Positions 12,679 through 23,379 of a stretch of DNA of 64,000 bases are shown here, in pieces. The notes under the pieces are model-generated. The model did not search any database. It was not told where the DNA came from and was given only the letters and a program-made list of their open reading frames with translations. Origin of the DNA: Galeopsis tetrahit (Eukaryota; Streptophyta; Magnoliopsida; Lamiales; Lamiaceae); the NCBI GenBank assembly GCA_963675135.1, contig OY776128.1, positions 71,678,670 to 71,742,669 on the forward strand. The letters run 5' to 3'. Every line of letters begins with the position of its first letter. Position 1 is the first letter of the stretch. Position numbers and translations under genes: made by a program.

Positions 12679-15144
12679 TCAAAACTTAGGTACCCTTTGA
12701 AAGTTGGGTCCTAGAGGGTTAGACATACCTTTTGGAACCCAAACTTGCCTTATTTTCATTACTTGAAAAGGGCTAATTTGTTTTCCATAAACATCTAAAT
12801 ACACAATCTTCCTTTTAAATGCCTTAGGTTGAGATTGAGTATTAGTGTGAATCTTGGATGATTTAGAAGAGTTATATCTATTCTTGTGAATATATCTGCT
12901 AAATCTATCTTTTGACTCATGTGCAGCATGCTTGAATCTTTGTGGATAGGCATTCAGATTACTTGATGTCCTTGGCATGTAGAATTCAAGTCTTCTGTAC
13001 TCATTGTACTTAGGCTGGAAATTCCTTTGATAATTCATTGTAGGCCTTCTCATTTGAGTTGGTCTTCTTTGAATATCTTGTGATTTTCTTGCCTGAGTCT
13101 GAGAGTTTTTCAGGTGAGTTGTCTTCCATTGACCTTTACTCATCTGAATTGTCTCAGGCCTCTGAAATCTTATCTTAGGTCTTGCAACCTTTGACTTGTG
13201 ATTCAGGATAGTTGGTACAATGGGTTGTTTACCCTTGTCCTTTATCTGTAGCAGCTTTGGTTCAACAATTTCAGTCTGAGCCACAGATTTTACAAAGACT
13301 CTCTTAGTAATACTTGTTGAAGTATTACTGAGGCATGGTGAAGATATTTTATCTGGATTGTAACCAAGTCCAGATCTTTGAGTCATAGGCCTTTGCATCC
13401 CTTGTAGTTCATCTATTGAATTAGATGACTTATACAGGGCAGCCAGTTTAAGTTTCAGACTCTCTTCACTAGATTTAAGACATTCATGTTCCTTGAAAAG
13501 ATGTTCAAACTTTGCCATCAATGCTTGGTAGTCTGAATCCTTACTCTCATGAAGCTTAACCTTTTCTTTCAACATAATAAGTTGTTCAGATGACTTGTCC
13601 TTTAGAGTATTCAGCTCCTTAGTTAAGTCATTGCACAACTCATTAGTTCTCAGATCATGTTCAGCTTCAACCTGAGTAATTCTTTCAATCTTAGCATTCA
13701 AGACTTTGTTTTCTTCTAAGGTTTGATCATGAATCTCTTGTAGTCTCATGAAGTCTTCCATCAACTTACCAAAGGTAAGCTTCAGGTTGTCTTCATTTGA
13801 CATCATTGTGCTACTAGAATTGACAGAACTAGAAATAGACTGTACCTCATCATTGTCTTCAATAGCCATTAGACATTCTTCATCACTGCTGTCTGTAAAC
13901 ATCTCAGATGATGAAGATGGAAGTTGATCATCTTCAGAGGTTTCTTCTTCAGCTTTCAATGCCTTCCTCTTTCCATATTTCTTGTCCCTCTTAGCTTGTC
14001 TTTCCTTCCTTTCCTTGGAAGTTAGCTCTGGACAATCATATTGGAAATGTCCTGTCTTCTTGCAGTTGTAGCATGTATCCTCATCTTCATCTTTCTTCTT
14101 TTCAGCATCTCTCTTCTTGGTTGATGAAGATGGATCTTCTTTGGAGTTGTCCCTTCTGGATCTCCTTTCATCATTCTTCTTCTCAGGTGAGTTGAACCTT
14201 CTTCTTCTATCTTGGTAAAACCTTTTGTATTTACCAAATCTAGAATTTAATCTTTCAAATCTTCTAGCCATCATGGCCAACTCATCTGAAAAGTCAGCTT
14301 TGGAAGTCCCTTTTCCACTCTTGCTTGATTTGCTGGTTTTCTTGGAATCAGGTTCATTGGATTTGGCCTTCAGTTCAATCCCTTTGCTCTCAGGTTCCTC
14401 AGTGTTGTTCTTTCTGTTCAAGTCATATTCATATGCCTTGAGTTCTGAGAACACTTGTTGCATTGGCATTGTTGACAAATCCTTTGTATTCTGCATCATG
14501 ACAGCATACACATTCCATTTGGTTGTCAAGCTCCTAAGTATCTTCAGAGCCACTTCTCTCTTGGAGTATACTTTTCCAAGTGAATTGATCTCATTCATGA
14601 TGTCTGTGAATCTTCCATCCAGTTGATCAATGTTTTCATCAAATTTCATCCTAAATTGTTCATACTTTTGAACAGCAACTTGAAGTTTGTTTTCCTTGAT
14701 CTTGTCAGTTCCTTCACACATTAGAGCTAATGCGTCCCAAATCTCCTTTGCAGTTGTGCAGTGAAACACTCTACCCATTATAGCATCTGGAATGGTCTGA
14801 TATAGGGTGTTCATTGCAACATAGTTGAGATTCTGCTTCTTTCTTTCTTCAGGAGTGAGCTCATCATCATCTTTTGGAATTTCTTGTGCTCCAGTTGCTC
14901 TTTGGGCTTCTGTAACATTTGTGTTGGATTTCATGAACACAAATGGACCTTTAGTGATCACCCTTAGCATTTCATCATGGAGACAGGCCAAGTGAGCTCT
15001 CATCCTTATCTTCCAGAAGTCATAATTCTCAATAGAGAACATGGGCAGTTTCTGGTAAGATATCTTGTTGATGGGGTTGATCCCCATAGTAGTAGGTGGT
15101 GGAATAGCTACACCAGAATTCTCAGAAGAAGATGTGTTAGGCAT
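12679..15144 (-). CDS. Copia element B: long gag protein (SIRE-like)
   Basis: An intact 821-codon frame starts at an ATG about 100 bases inside the primer-binding site. The N-terminal third is the copia gag capsid region (YDFWKIRMRAHL at about 42-53; AKEIWDAL at 132-139). A lysine/serine-rich linker follows, then one CCHC zinc knuckle (CYNCKKTGHFQYDC, about 358-371), an acidic serine-rich patch and a predicted coiled coil (about 455-590). The C-terminal 200 residues are basic and rich in Gln, Arg and Ser. Such a long gag extension is typical of SIRE/Maximus elements. It packages the RNA into particles. It ends with TGA at 12679-12681, close to the pol frame. No internal break is visible, so the protein itself could be made. 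Confidence 0.85.
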   Translation of the reverse strand: MPNTSSSENSGVAIPPPTTMGINPINKISYQKLPMFSIENYDFWKIRMRAHLACLHDEMLRVITKGPFVFMKSNTNVTEAQRATGAQEIPKDDDELTPEERKKQNLNYVAMNTLYQTIPDAIMGRVFHCTTAKEIWDALALMCEGTDKIKENKLQVAVQKYEQFRMKFDENIDQLDGRFTDIMNEINSLGKVYSKREVALKILRSLTTKWNVYAVMMQNTKDLSTMPMQQVFSELKAYEYDLNRKNNTEEPESKGIELKAKSNEPDSKKTSKSSKSGKGTSKADFSDELAMMARRFERLNSRFGKYKRFYQDRRRRFNSPEKKNDERRSRRDNSKEDPSSSTKKRDAEKKKDEDEDTCYNCKKTGHFQYDCPELTSKERKERQAKRDKKYGKRKALKAEEETSEDDQLPSSSSEMFTDSSDEECLMAIEDNDEVQSISSSVNSSSTMMSNEDNLKLTFGKLMEDFMRLQEIHDQTLEENKVLNAKIERITQVEAEHDLRTNELCNDLTKELNTLKDKSSEQLIMLKEKVKLHESKDSDYQALMAKFEHLFKEHECLKSSEESLKLKLAALYKSSNSIDELQGMQRPMTQRSGLGYNPDKISSPCLSNTSTSITKRVFVKSVAQTEIVEPKLLQIKDKGKQPIVPTILNHKSKVARPKIRFQRPETIQMSKGQWKTTHLKNSQTQARKSQDIQRRPTQMRRPTMNYQRNFQPKYNEYRRLEFYMPRTSSNLNAYPQRFKHAAHESKDRFSRYIHKNRYNSSKSSKIHTNTQSQPKAFKRKIVYLDVYGKQISPFQVMKIRQVWVPKGMSNPLGPNFQRVPKF

Positions 15145-15240
15145 AGTGAATAATCAGAAATAATGAATATCACAAAAAGTGCACAAGTAGATCAGTTTAG
15201 GTAACCACAGTTGATCCTCAAAGCAGTGGTCTTTAAACCC

Positions 15241-15254
15241 CTGCTCTGATACCA
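15241..15254 (-). promoter_or_regulatory. Primer-binding site of element B (initiator tRNA-Met type)
   Basis: The minus strand reads TGGTATCAGAGCAG, the usual copia primer-binding site for initiator methionine tRNA, two bases from the LTR end. Confidence 0.85.
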
Positions 15255-15256
15255 CT

Positions 15257-16667
15257 TGTTGGTCCCAAAAGGAGTGTGACACGTGTATGGGGGGGGGGGG
15301 GGAATACACGTGTGTGTGTTTTTCAATAAAAACTTTTGCAAGTAATCGACACAAATAATCAGAGTCAAGTAAGTTACACAGTGTGTCAAGTCCTATGAAA
15401 ATACTAACAGTAGATTCTAAGAATTCTTAACAGTATGCAACTTGTATGCGGAATAAATGATAGGCCCTTTTATACTCCTTAATTAATATGCACTTAGATA
15501 CTAAGTTATCAAATAGCAAATAACAGTTATAACAACACAAAAGCTAAAGCAATAAGATAAGTGCAGTAAGTAAGAACACAAGACGTATAGTGGTTCGGAG
15601 ACTAAACTGCTCCTACGTCCACTCTCCTAATTTAATAGGATAATTCCTTAATCACTTCGGAATTAGCTTGTTTTTACAGTGCCAAGGTGCACTCTACTTC
15701 TTCTCCTTCTCTTCTCTTGATTTCTCACAACCTTCTCTTGTTGCAATACTCTCAATCTCTACTACGAACTCAACAATACTCTCAATCTATCTCTCAAGGT
15801 GAAAGTAGGGTTTTGTTCTAGTACCAACTAATTGTGTGATATCCTTTACAATTTAAGAACGAATATAAAGGATAGGATATCACTGTCTAGGCTTTGGATA
15901 ATCAACAATAAGCTTGCCTAGTGGGGACTAAAGGTAACACTCACAAATGAATATGCTTAAAAGCTTTTTAATCTCTCGAGTGTTTTGAATGCTTTTGGAT
16001 GCTAAAACAATTGCTAGAATATGTATGACTTGTAGCTTGATGTCTGTCCCGTCTCTCTTGAAATGATTCAAGATATGGCCTATTTATAGATGAAGTAAAC
16101 TATCCGTTGGTGGAGATAGTAAAACTTATCCATAAATTTGAACTTTCAAATTGTTCAGGGGCCTGCATGCAAATAGTACATGTATTCACGTCCATTCTGC
16201 AATTTGCATTCCAATATCAGAGTTTGTTATGCGCAGTGACAGGTGGCTCTCATTCCTTGGCTAATTTGGAATAATTCTGTCCTTCCCGCTAACGGTCTTG
16301 TACTGGGTAAGGTGCCTAGTCATTCCTTGTCTTTGTCCATAAGTATGCCAAGTCCAAAGTATATGAATATCCAAATTCATCATACTTGACTTTTGTTGTC
16401 CAGCATACTTGTCTTCATGAATCCTTGTCACTTTCTTCATAACACTTCAACTCCTTGTCTTCAATGATACTTGTCTTTTGTGCTTTGTGCTTTCAGGTCA
16501 TAGATTCAAAGAATAATCTATCTAAAAATTAAAGCTCCCTAACATATATGAGTTTTTCTAACCTGAAAATCTAGACTTGACAAATCATCATACTTGGGGT
16601 TTTACTTAGGTTTTGGTATCAAATCAAAATCAAATTTTCTTTTATTAATATAAACCATATCCCAACA
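15257..16667 (-). mobile_element. 5' LTR (1,411 bp) of copia element B
   Basis: On the minus strand it starts TGTTGGGATATGG and ends TTTGGGACCAACA. A TATA box (TATAAATAGG, minus) lies at about 16080-16089. A run of 13-14 G residues sits at about 15289-15302 near the LTR end. The part at 15257-15320 and 15590-15685 is clearly related to the LTR at 63537-64000, so both belong to one SIRE-type family. Confidence 0.8.
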
Positions 16668-17970
16668 TATATATTGTGATTATAGATTTTGTATGTGATA
16701 TATTTTTTCTGTTCATCATCCCATATTTTACGGGCTCCAATCTCTCTCTCTCTCTCTCAGATTTTCGTACGAAATATATAGACCATGTATTTTAACTTTA
16801 AATTTTGTTCACAATTCGTTTAATATCAGTGATTTGTTTATTTGGCTTGCAGATGATAAATTTGATGAATAGCTTGAAGTCATTAAGTTGGAGTTGATAA
16901 TCAAATATCAAAGCCAAAATTCTTCAACGGAAGAATTGTTTTTTAGATCAGATTCGTTTTTTTTTTTTAAGTAACTGTCATTTGTATGTAGACTATTGAA
17001 AATTTCTATATTTGTAATTGTAAATAATACGTTTAATGATTTATATATTATACATGTTTATATATATATTTTTTTTTATAATTGATTAGTCAATTAATAT
17101 TTTTATATCGTAATCAAATAGTATAGTATATTATGTTTGAATGTATTATGGCGATTTGTTTAAAATTTTAAATTTGGTCATCACGACAAATATAATCTAA
17201 TTTATATAATACATCACCTTTAAATGAAAAAATCGATCAACTAATTTAAAATATTCCTTATAATTTACTAAATTAGTGGAATTAACTTATGAATGAAATA
17301 ATATAATTAATAATATTTAATTTATTGATATAATTACGGTCATAATATAGTACTATAAAATATTATATGCTTTATAATTAAAGGGGTACAGTTTATTACA
17401 TTTCATTTTATATTTATTATTGTTCAATTTTTTTTATTATATGAACTATGCATGCATTAGAGTTAAATTTAAATTTAAATGTATAATTATATTATATCAT
17501 TATTTTTCATAATTTAATAAACTACATTCCCACAATTCTACATTTTTAACGTAATTGCATAATCTATTCAATTATGCATGCACAATTCTAGAATATTAAA
17601 TAATATATTTATCTTTAATCTATTAAGTATCTATATATAATATAGTGTGTAAATTATACATGGAAAGTGAATGCATATACTCGAGTGACACATTTAATTT
17701 TTTTTTCTAATTAATATCATTTTTTGCACGTATTTTTATTTTCACAAATATTTTTCTCACTTATAAAAGTGTGTGTAGTAATTACCAAAAAGTGTAACAT
17801 TAATAATAAATAAAAGTACAAGTAGTAACTAATAAAATGTGTAACATTAATATCCAACAAAAATATGTGATAATATTTTTCAGCTACAATTTATAGCAAT
17901 TGTCATTAATATTATGTGGTCGTTTTTATCAAATTGTTCGATTAAATAAAAAAAATCAAAAATAAAATAA
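16668..17970. other. AT-rich intergenic stretch
   Basis: No gene is recognisable. A (TC)9 microsatellite lies at 16741-16758. At 17760-17870 are words such as 'aagtgtaacattaat' that look like the reverse complement of the repeat units of the array at 18100-18262. Confidence 0.5.
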
Positions 17971-17971
17971 A

Positions 17972-18060
17972 ATGGAGACAGATTCAAGTGGTTAGAGCAC
18001 CACTACCTAGACCTTAGATCCTGGGTTCGAGTCATGGGGAGGGAAAAAAAGGGATGGGTA
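17972..18060 (+). repeat. tRNA-like SINE head
   Basis: The sequence carries an RNA polymerase III-like internal promoter: an A-box-like 'aagtggttagagc' at 17986-17998 and a B-box 'ggttcgagtca' at 18024-18034, spaced as in tRNA-derived SINEs. No tRNA cloverleaf is evident, and an A-rich stretch follows. A diverged relative lies at 57184-57240, inside a DNA transposon. Confidence 0.5.
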
Positions 18061-18099
18061 TTTAATTCAAATCGTGTTGATATACTCAATAATAAATAG

Positions 18100-18262
18100 T
18101 TTTTACACTTTTTAGTTATAGTGACTTTCACTTTTTTAGTAATATTGTGTTGTACTTTTCAGTTATATATAATTATTAATTACTTACACCTTTAATTAAT
18201 ATTGTGTTGCATTTTTAGTTATACTCACTTGCACTTTTTATTTTAACTTTAGGATTCATACA
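18100..18262 (+). repeat. Short tandem array of about 23-bp units
   Basis: Inexact units of the type 'cacttttcagttatagtgac' and 'cactttttagtaatattgtg' alternate, giving a compound period of about 46 bp. The same unit family forms a longer array at 57320-57885. Both arrays follow a tRNA-like head. Confidence 0.55.
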
Positions 18263-20356
18263 TACACTCAACCTATCCTTTTTTCCTTTTTAGTTTATTA
18301 TAAAAAATTACAAAATTACTTCTCAAAACTCTATTTATTACATTTTTCTCTTATATTTTTCTTAAAATGTGTGCACACTTAATTGTTCAATTTTCCTCTA
18401 GGATCAACAAAGGAAATAGATAAAGCCATAAATATATCCTATAATAATGAATATATACGTCATTATATATTTTGTTCACTACTATATAATCCAACACTCC
18501 TTACTAATAAGATTAAGAATTATTTTGTTAGGGTATATTTTTAATATTATATAATCTAACATTAATATATTATGTAGCAAATGAATTAAATATAATTGTT
18601 TGAAGATATACATTAATATATAATCTAACATTAATTGAGAGCCTGAATTTTTTTAACTCTAAATGTGTATTTGAAGGTGGGAAGTTAAAGATGTTGCTTT
18701 TGGAGAATACAAATTGTTATGAAAAATGTTATTAAGTAAGAGATTATAGGCATTAAAATTCTAACTTTTATGATTGTTTAATAATTCGAAAACACATTAG
18801 CATAAATATTACAATATCAATCCTACAATGCACACTCAAATATCAATATGTATCTCTTCACGTTTTTTACTTTTGCTTCACAGATTTTAATCGCTCATAT
18901 TTATCTGTATTTTCTCATGTTTCTTTTATTTATAGATTTTCTTGCCTTTTCTTTTACATCATTCTTCCTCTGGCTCTATATACGATAGGTAAAGTGTGCA
19001 AAATTTTCTTCAAAATTTCGGAGTGTTTCTCTTTGTTATCACAATAGCAACTTAAAATTTAATATCCATGATATTTTTTTTCAAACATTCTTTTGTATTA
19101 ATTTTTTTTAACTTATTTGCACGAAGTGGCATTTATTTGTTGCAAGAAGTTCAGTTGGAAACTCATGAAGTATAGACCAATTTCGGTCTATATATACTTC
19201 TTAGCACTTTCTCTAGAAAGGCACATAAATTGATGAATATCTGAAGATAATGTTCGCTATGGCCTCCATTAAGTGCATATGTTGCAGTGCAAACATCATC
19301 TCGAGAAAGCTAACGTCGACTGAACCTAAGGTATCTATTTGTTTTCACAGAACAATTATCAATATTTTATTTTACATGTTCTACTTATTTAGAATGATCA
19401 CTCTCTCAAAAGCTAGAAAAGGCATCTGTTGGGATCTTGCATGATATCCATTTTATAAATAAAGATTTAACAACCAATTTGTAGAACAATTGATGATTTT
19501 GATGTTATTATTTAATTTAATTTAGTTTGCATTATACTGATTTGTGAATAATATTATTGTGAAGTTATTTTATGTTTTGTTTCTCCTACCTAACTGCCAG
19601 AGATTATCTATAACATAACGAATTCATAGGGATAGGCGGAGTTTGTGATAAGGGAGATATTCTACAAAGGTATTGATTGGTCTAGGAGATGGGATGAGAG
19701 TTGGGGATTCGAAAGGCTTCTTTGAAGTCAAAATTATCTGCATCAGAACTGTTCATGACGCAAATTCAAGCAAGTTTTAATTATGTATTTATAGTCGATT
19801 TTCGATGTCATTTGTATTTTTATGTATCAATCTATAATTTTAGTGAGGTTTTGGTTCGATTTGGGTGCGATTTAAAACAATGAAACTAGGTTTCTAGAAC
19901 TGGGATTTGAGGATTTTGATTTTTTGAGATTTGGAGAGATTATTTCATCTTTTTGATGAATTTTGAGAAAAAATTAAATTTTCATATATATAAATATCTC
20001 TCTCCTACTTTCAACTGTTGCAAGATAACTTCCGAGACTTAGTGGAATTGAACGTCTTTCGACAACTTCCTCCATATTTGATAATTTCCTTTTTACGCTA
20101 GATTTGTTCGTTCTCCTTTACATTTTGATAGGAGATTTAATTGAAATTGAATTGACACACATACTTATCATTCGGTCGCCCAAAACCCAATTCAATTTAA
20201 GGGGTCAATATATCCGCGCAAAATTTTGTTTGAACCCTGCTGGTGAAGGTGTGATTGGTCTCCAAATTAATCGTTTCTTGAGCCGAATATCAAGATATAA
20301 AAAACAAATATATATAATATAATAAATATATCATGTAATATTGTAATTTTGCTCAG
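18263..20356. other. AT-rich stretch upstream of the P450 remnant
   Basis: No exon of the P450 or any other recognisable gene is present. A 64-codon frame at 19250-19444 and a 60-codon frame at 19701-19883 show no recognisable motif and are probably chance. A duplicated or displaced first P450 exon was looked for and not seen. Confidence 0.5.
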
Positions 20357-20978
20357 GAGTTGTTCACGGCACACTAGAGTGGGCAATGGCGGAGCTCCTC
20401 CGTAACCCAGAGAAGCTCCGCAAAGTCCAGGCGGAGCTACGAACCCTAATCAAGCCCGGTGAAAAACTCGAAGAACAACACCTTGATGACCTCCCATACC
20501 TGAAGGCAGTCATCAAAAAAACCCTAAGATTACACCCACCACTCCCATTTTTAGTCCCCCACAAGGCCATGGATTCCTGCACAATGCTAGGTTTTCACAT
20601 TCCCAAAGAAACACAAATTCTTGTCAATGTTTGGAATATTGGAAGGGACCCCAAAACCTGGAAAGATTCCCTGATATTCAACCCGGAGAGATTTTTAGAC
20701 CCGAAAATGGTGGATTACAAAGGTCACCATTTTGAGTTTATACCTTTCGGGTCGGGACGACGAATGTGCCCAGCGGTGCCGCTAGCGTCGCGGGTGTTGT
20801 CGTTGGCTTTGGGATCTGTGCTTGTGTCATTTGATTGGGTTTTGGGCGACCGAATGAAACCGGAGGAGATGGATATGGGAGAGAGAATGGGAATTTGGAT
20901 ATGGGAGAGAGAATGGGAATTACATTGAGAAAAGAGGTTCCTTTAAAGGCTATACCAATTTCGTATCAACATGTTTAA
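20357..20978 (+). pseudogene. Cytochrome P450 pseudogene, C-terminal exon (CYP76-like)
   Basis: The translation reads the second half of a plant A-type P450: EWAMAELLRNPEKL, a K-helix region AVIKKTLRLHPPLPF, FNPERF, and the heme loop FIPFGSGRRMCPAVPL with its cysteine ligand. The family assignment (CYP76, perhaps CYP76A) is by resemblance. Breaks are visible. The exon begins with codons for ELFTA and then jumps to TLEWAMAEL, so the oxygen-binding I-helix motif is deleted and the frame shifts. The K-helix Glu of ExxR is Lys (KKTLR). A 26-bp stretch at about 20873-20924 is tandemly duplicated, shifting the last codons; the expected ending is still readable in another frame to a TAA at 20976-20978. 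The last Gly of the heme motif is Ala. An acceptor-like 'tgctcag' precedes the exon. No first exon exists upstream. Confidence 0.85.
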
Positions 20979-21052
20979 ATGTAGATTCAATTGCATGTGT
21001 GTAAAATGATCATTAATGTAGTAATAAATATATCTCCTGCATATTTCTCACC

Positions 21053-21182
21053 GATTTGATTCAATTAATGTTGATTAAAGTGAAAGTGTACCTAGGTTAA
21101 AATACAAAGGGTTGTTGGATTTGATTCAATTAATGTTGATTAAAGTGAAAGTGTACCTAGGTTAAAATACAAAGGGTTGTTT
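21053..21182. repeat. 65-bp tandem duplication (two copies)
   Basis: Two nearly perfect 65-bp units begin at 21053 and 21118 with 'gatttgattcaattaatg'. They lie just downstream of the P450 pseudogene. Confidence 0.85.
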
Positions 21183-21309
21183 AAGGATACAAAGTCGGAC
21201 AACAATTGAAACCACATGTATCAGTCCAATTGAAAATTCTAAGACAATGAGTTTCAAAATTTACGCACAAACGAAAGTTGTAATATTCCATGAAATAACT
21301 CCATAATTC

Positions 21310-21556
21310 TATTAGGGATATTATGTATTAGAGATTAGGGTTTACTATTGTATATTTTGACCCACAAGTTAACCTAAAGCCCATCCCTACTCACAAGTTA
21401 ACCTAAAGCCCATCCCTACTTCTTGTATATCTTGGCCCACAAGTTAACCTAAAACTCATGTTTATAGTTTAAAATATATAAAAGCCCATTATGTAATCTA
21501 TATATACTCATTCTCATTGTTAATAAAATTATATTTCCATTCATACATTCTGTACA
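21310..21556 (+). mobile_element. 5' LTR of element D (247 bp)
   Basis: It begins TATTAGGGATATTATG (the first TG seen in the 3' LTR is missing) and ends ATTCTGTACA. A 29-bp unit starting 'cacaagttaacctaaagcc' is tandemly duplicated at 21363-21420; the 3' LTR lacks this duplication and a further segment. Confidence 0.85.
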
Positions 21557-21568
21557 TGGTATAAGAGC
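21557..21568 (+). promoter_or_regulatory. Primer-binding site of element D
   Basis: TGGTATAAGAGC directly follows the 5' LTR. It differs by one base from the usual TGGTATCAGAGC copia site. Confidence 0.8.
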
Positions 21569-21667
21569 ATTTTTGGCTAACGCCATCTCTTACGATCCTT
21601 TACTTTTTCTTTTTTTTGGTAATTTGGTCTAATCCTCCGATATTTTTCTCCAAATTTCTTGTTTCTA

Positions 21668-22254
21668 TGGAATTTCCAGAATCGGCCCGGCCCAAATTCC
21701 AAAACCCTAACCTGCCTCACGCAGCACGCAACAGCGTTGTCGCCTCACGCCACCACTCTGTATCATTCCCTACCTTTCTCTCTTCTGCTGATCGCTCCCA
21801 TGGCCGTCACCAGCACCACCTCCACGGCGACCACATCCTTTCCCCATGTTGCTCGCGCGACGTCTTTGCCCAACGCCCCTACTCCTCGGCAGACCCGCCC
21901 GACCCAATCTGTCAAGCATGCGCTCACTGGTGCTCGCCCCTACATGGCAAATGCCAATTCTGCGACATTACTGGCCACTTTGCTCGCTACTGCCCAGACT
22001 ACAACCCCTCAGCCGCCCAGCCTGCTGCTCGCCCAACCTATGCACACCCATCGGCGTACACGACCACCTCCTCGCCTCCTGCTCTAGACTGGATCTTAGT
22101 TTCTGGGGCGTCACACGACATTACTACGGATCTTACCAACCTTTCACACCATTCTCTCATATTGACACTCTTATATTCCCTCACGTCTCCTGCGTACTCT
22201 TTCCGAACACCTTACTTGTGCCCCATATGTCTCGAAATCTAATTTATGTATCTT
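21668..22254 (+). pseudogene. Element D: shortened gag and protease remnant
   Basis: Reading frames here are short and overlapping. Recognisable parts are a CCHC zinc knuckle (CQFCDITGHFARYC, near 21955-21997) followed by a protease start, where the usual DSGA catalytic motif reads VSGASHDIT, so the catalytic aspartate is lost. The capsid region normally needed before the knuckle is almost entirely absent, pointing to a large internal deletion. Confidence 0.7.
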
Positions 22255-22274
22255 AACTATGTGCTGCGAATAAT

Positions 22275-23170
22275 GTGGTGATTGTTTTCTCTGATTGTGA
22301 TTTTCAGGTGAAGGATCCACACACGGGGGACACTCTAGTGCACGGACCGCGCGTTAATGGACTCTATATCTGGCCAAACACTGCACCCGTCTCTCCTGCT
22401 GCCTTTTCAGCTGCTCGTCCTTCCCTGCCCATCTGGCATGCTCGGTTAGGTCATCCCTCCTCTAAAATTCTAAATTCTGTCGTGTCCAACCAATTTACAC
22501 CTTAATAAATGTTCAAACTTCTCTTGTGATTCCTGGACGTCTCCTATTCTGTCTAAAGATGGTTACAAATATTATGTTATCTTTGTTGATCATTTCTCAA
22601 AATATGTGTGGCTATATCTGTTAAAACGCAAATCTGATGTCCTACCCACTTTCATAGCCTACAAAGCCCTGGTCGAAAACCTCATAAAAACCAAAATCAT
22701 CAAACTCTACACTGACAACGGTGGAGAATTCATTGCTCTCCGCCCCTTTCTGTCGTCCAATGGCATTACCCACCACACCACCCCTCCCCATACTCCTGAG
22801 CACAATGGTGCTTCTGAACATCGTCATTGACATATCGTTGACACCGGTCTTTCTCTCCTTCACCATTCCTCTACACCTCTCTCGTATTGGCCCTTTGCCT
22901 TTATTGCTGCCACCTAAGCGATTAATCGATTTCCCAAAATTGATCTCTCCCTAAAATCCTCATTTGAAACCCTATTTCAGTGTCGTCCTAACATCCTCAA
23001 ACTCCGAGTATTTAGATGTCTGTGTTATCCTTGGCTTCGTCCCTACACCCCTCACAAACTTGCCCCTCGCTCCCACCCCTGTGTGTTCATCGGATACCCT
23101 CAAATCCAAAGTGCTTATCTTTGCCTAAACCTATCTTCCAACCGTCTTTACACATCTCGTCATGTCGAGT
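22275..23170 (+). pseudogene. Element D: integrase remnant
   Basis: The GAG-pre-integrase motif WHARLGHPSSKIL is near 22430, then a gap where the zinc-binding cysteines should be. The core continues with VDHFSKYVWLYLL, TDNGGEF and THHTTPPHTPEHNGASE (normally PQQNG), with stops and frame changes between them. The C-terminal part reads CVFIGYP-like sequence near 23083. Confidence 0.75.
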
Positions 23171-23379
23171 TTGTGGAAGACCAATTCCCCTTCCACACAA
23201 AACCACTTCCCCCTCCGACTGCCTCGGACCCATCCATTATCGATTGGGTCCCCACACCTCCCCCTGTTACCGAGATCCCTTGCCGAGCCTCCTCAAGCGC
23301 CGACCCCTGCTACTCCTGTGCCTCTCAGTCGAGCTCCTTCACCGACTCCACTTGCCTCTCGCCATCCGATGGTCACTCG

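Noticed and set aside
17986..18040. A genuine tRNA gene
   Set aside because: A and B boxes are present, but no acceptor stem or anticodon arm can be paired; a SINE head fits better.
19250..19444. Possible first exon of the P450 gene (starts MFAMASIKCICC)
   Set aside because: No proline-rich hinge, membrane anchor or P450 motif; the frame ends without a convincing link to 20357.
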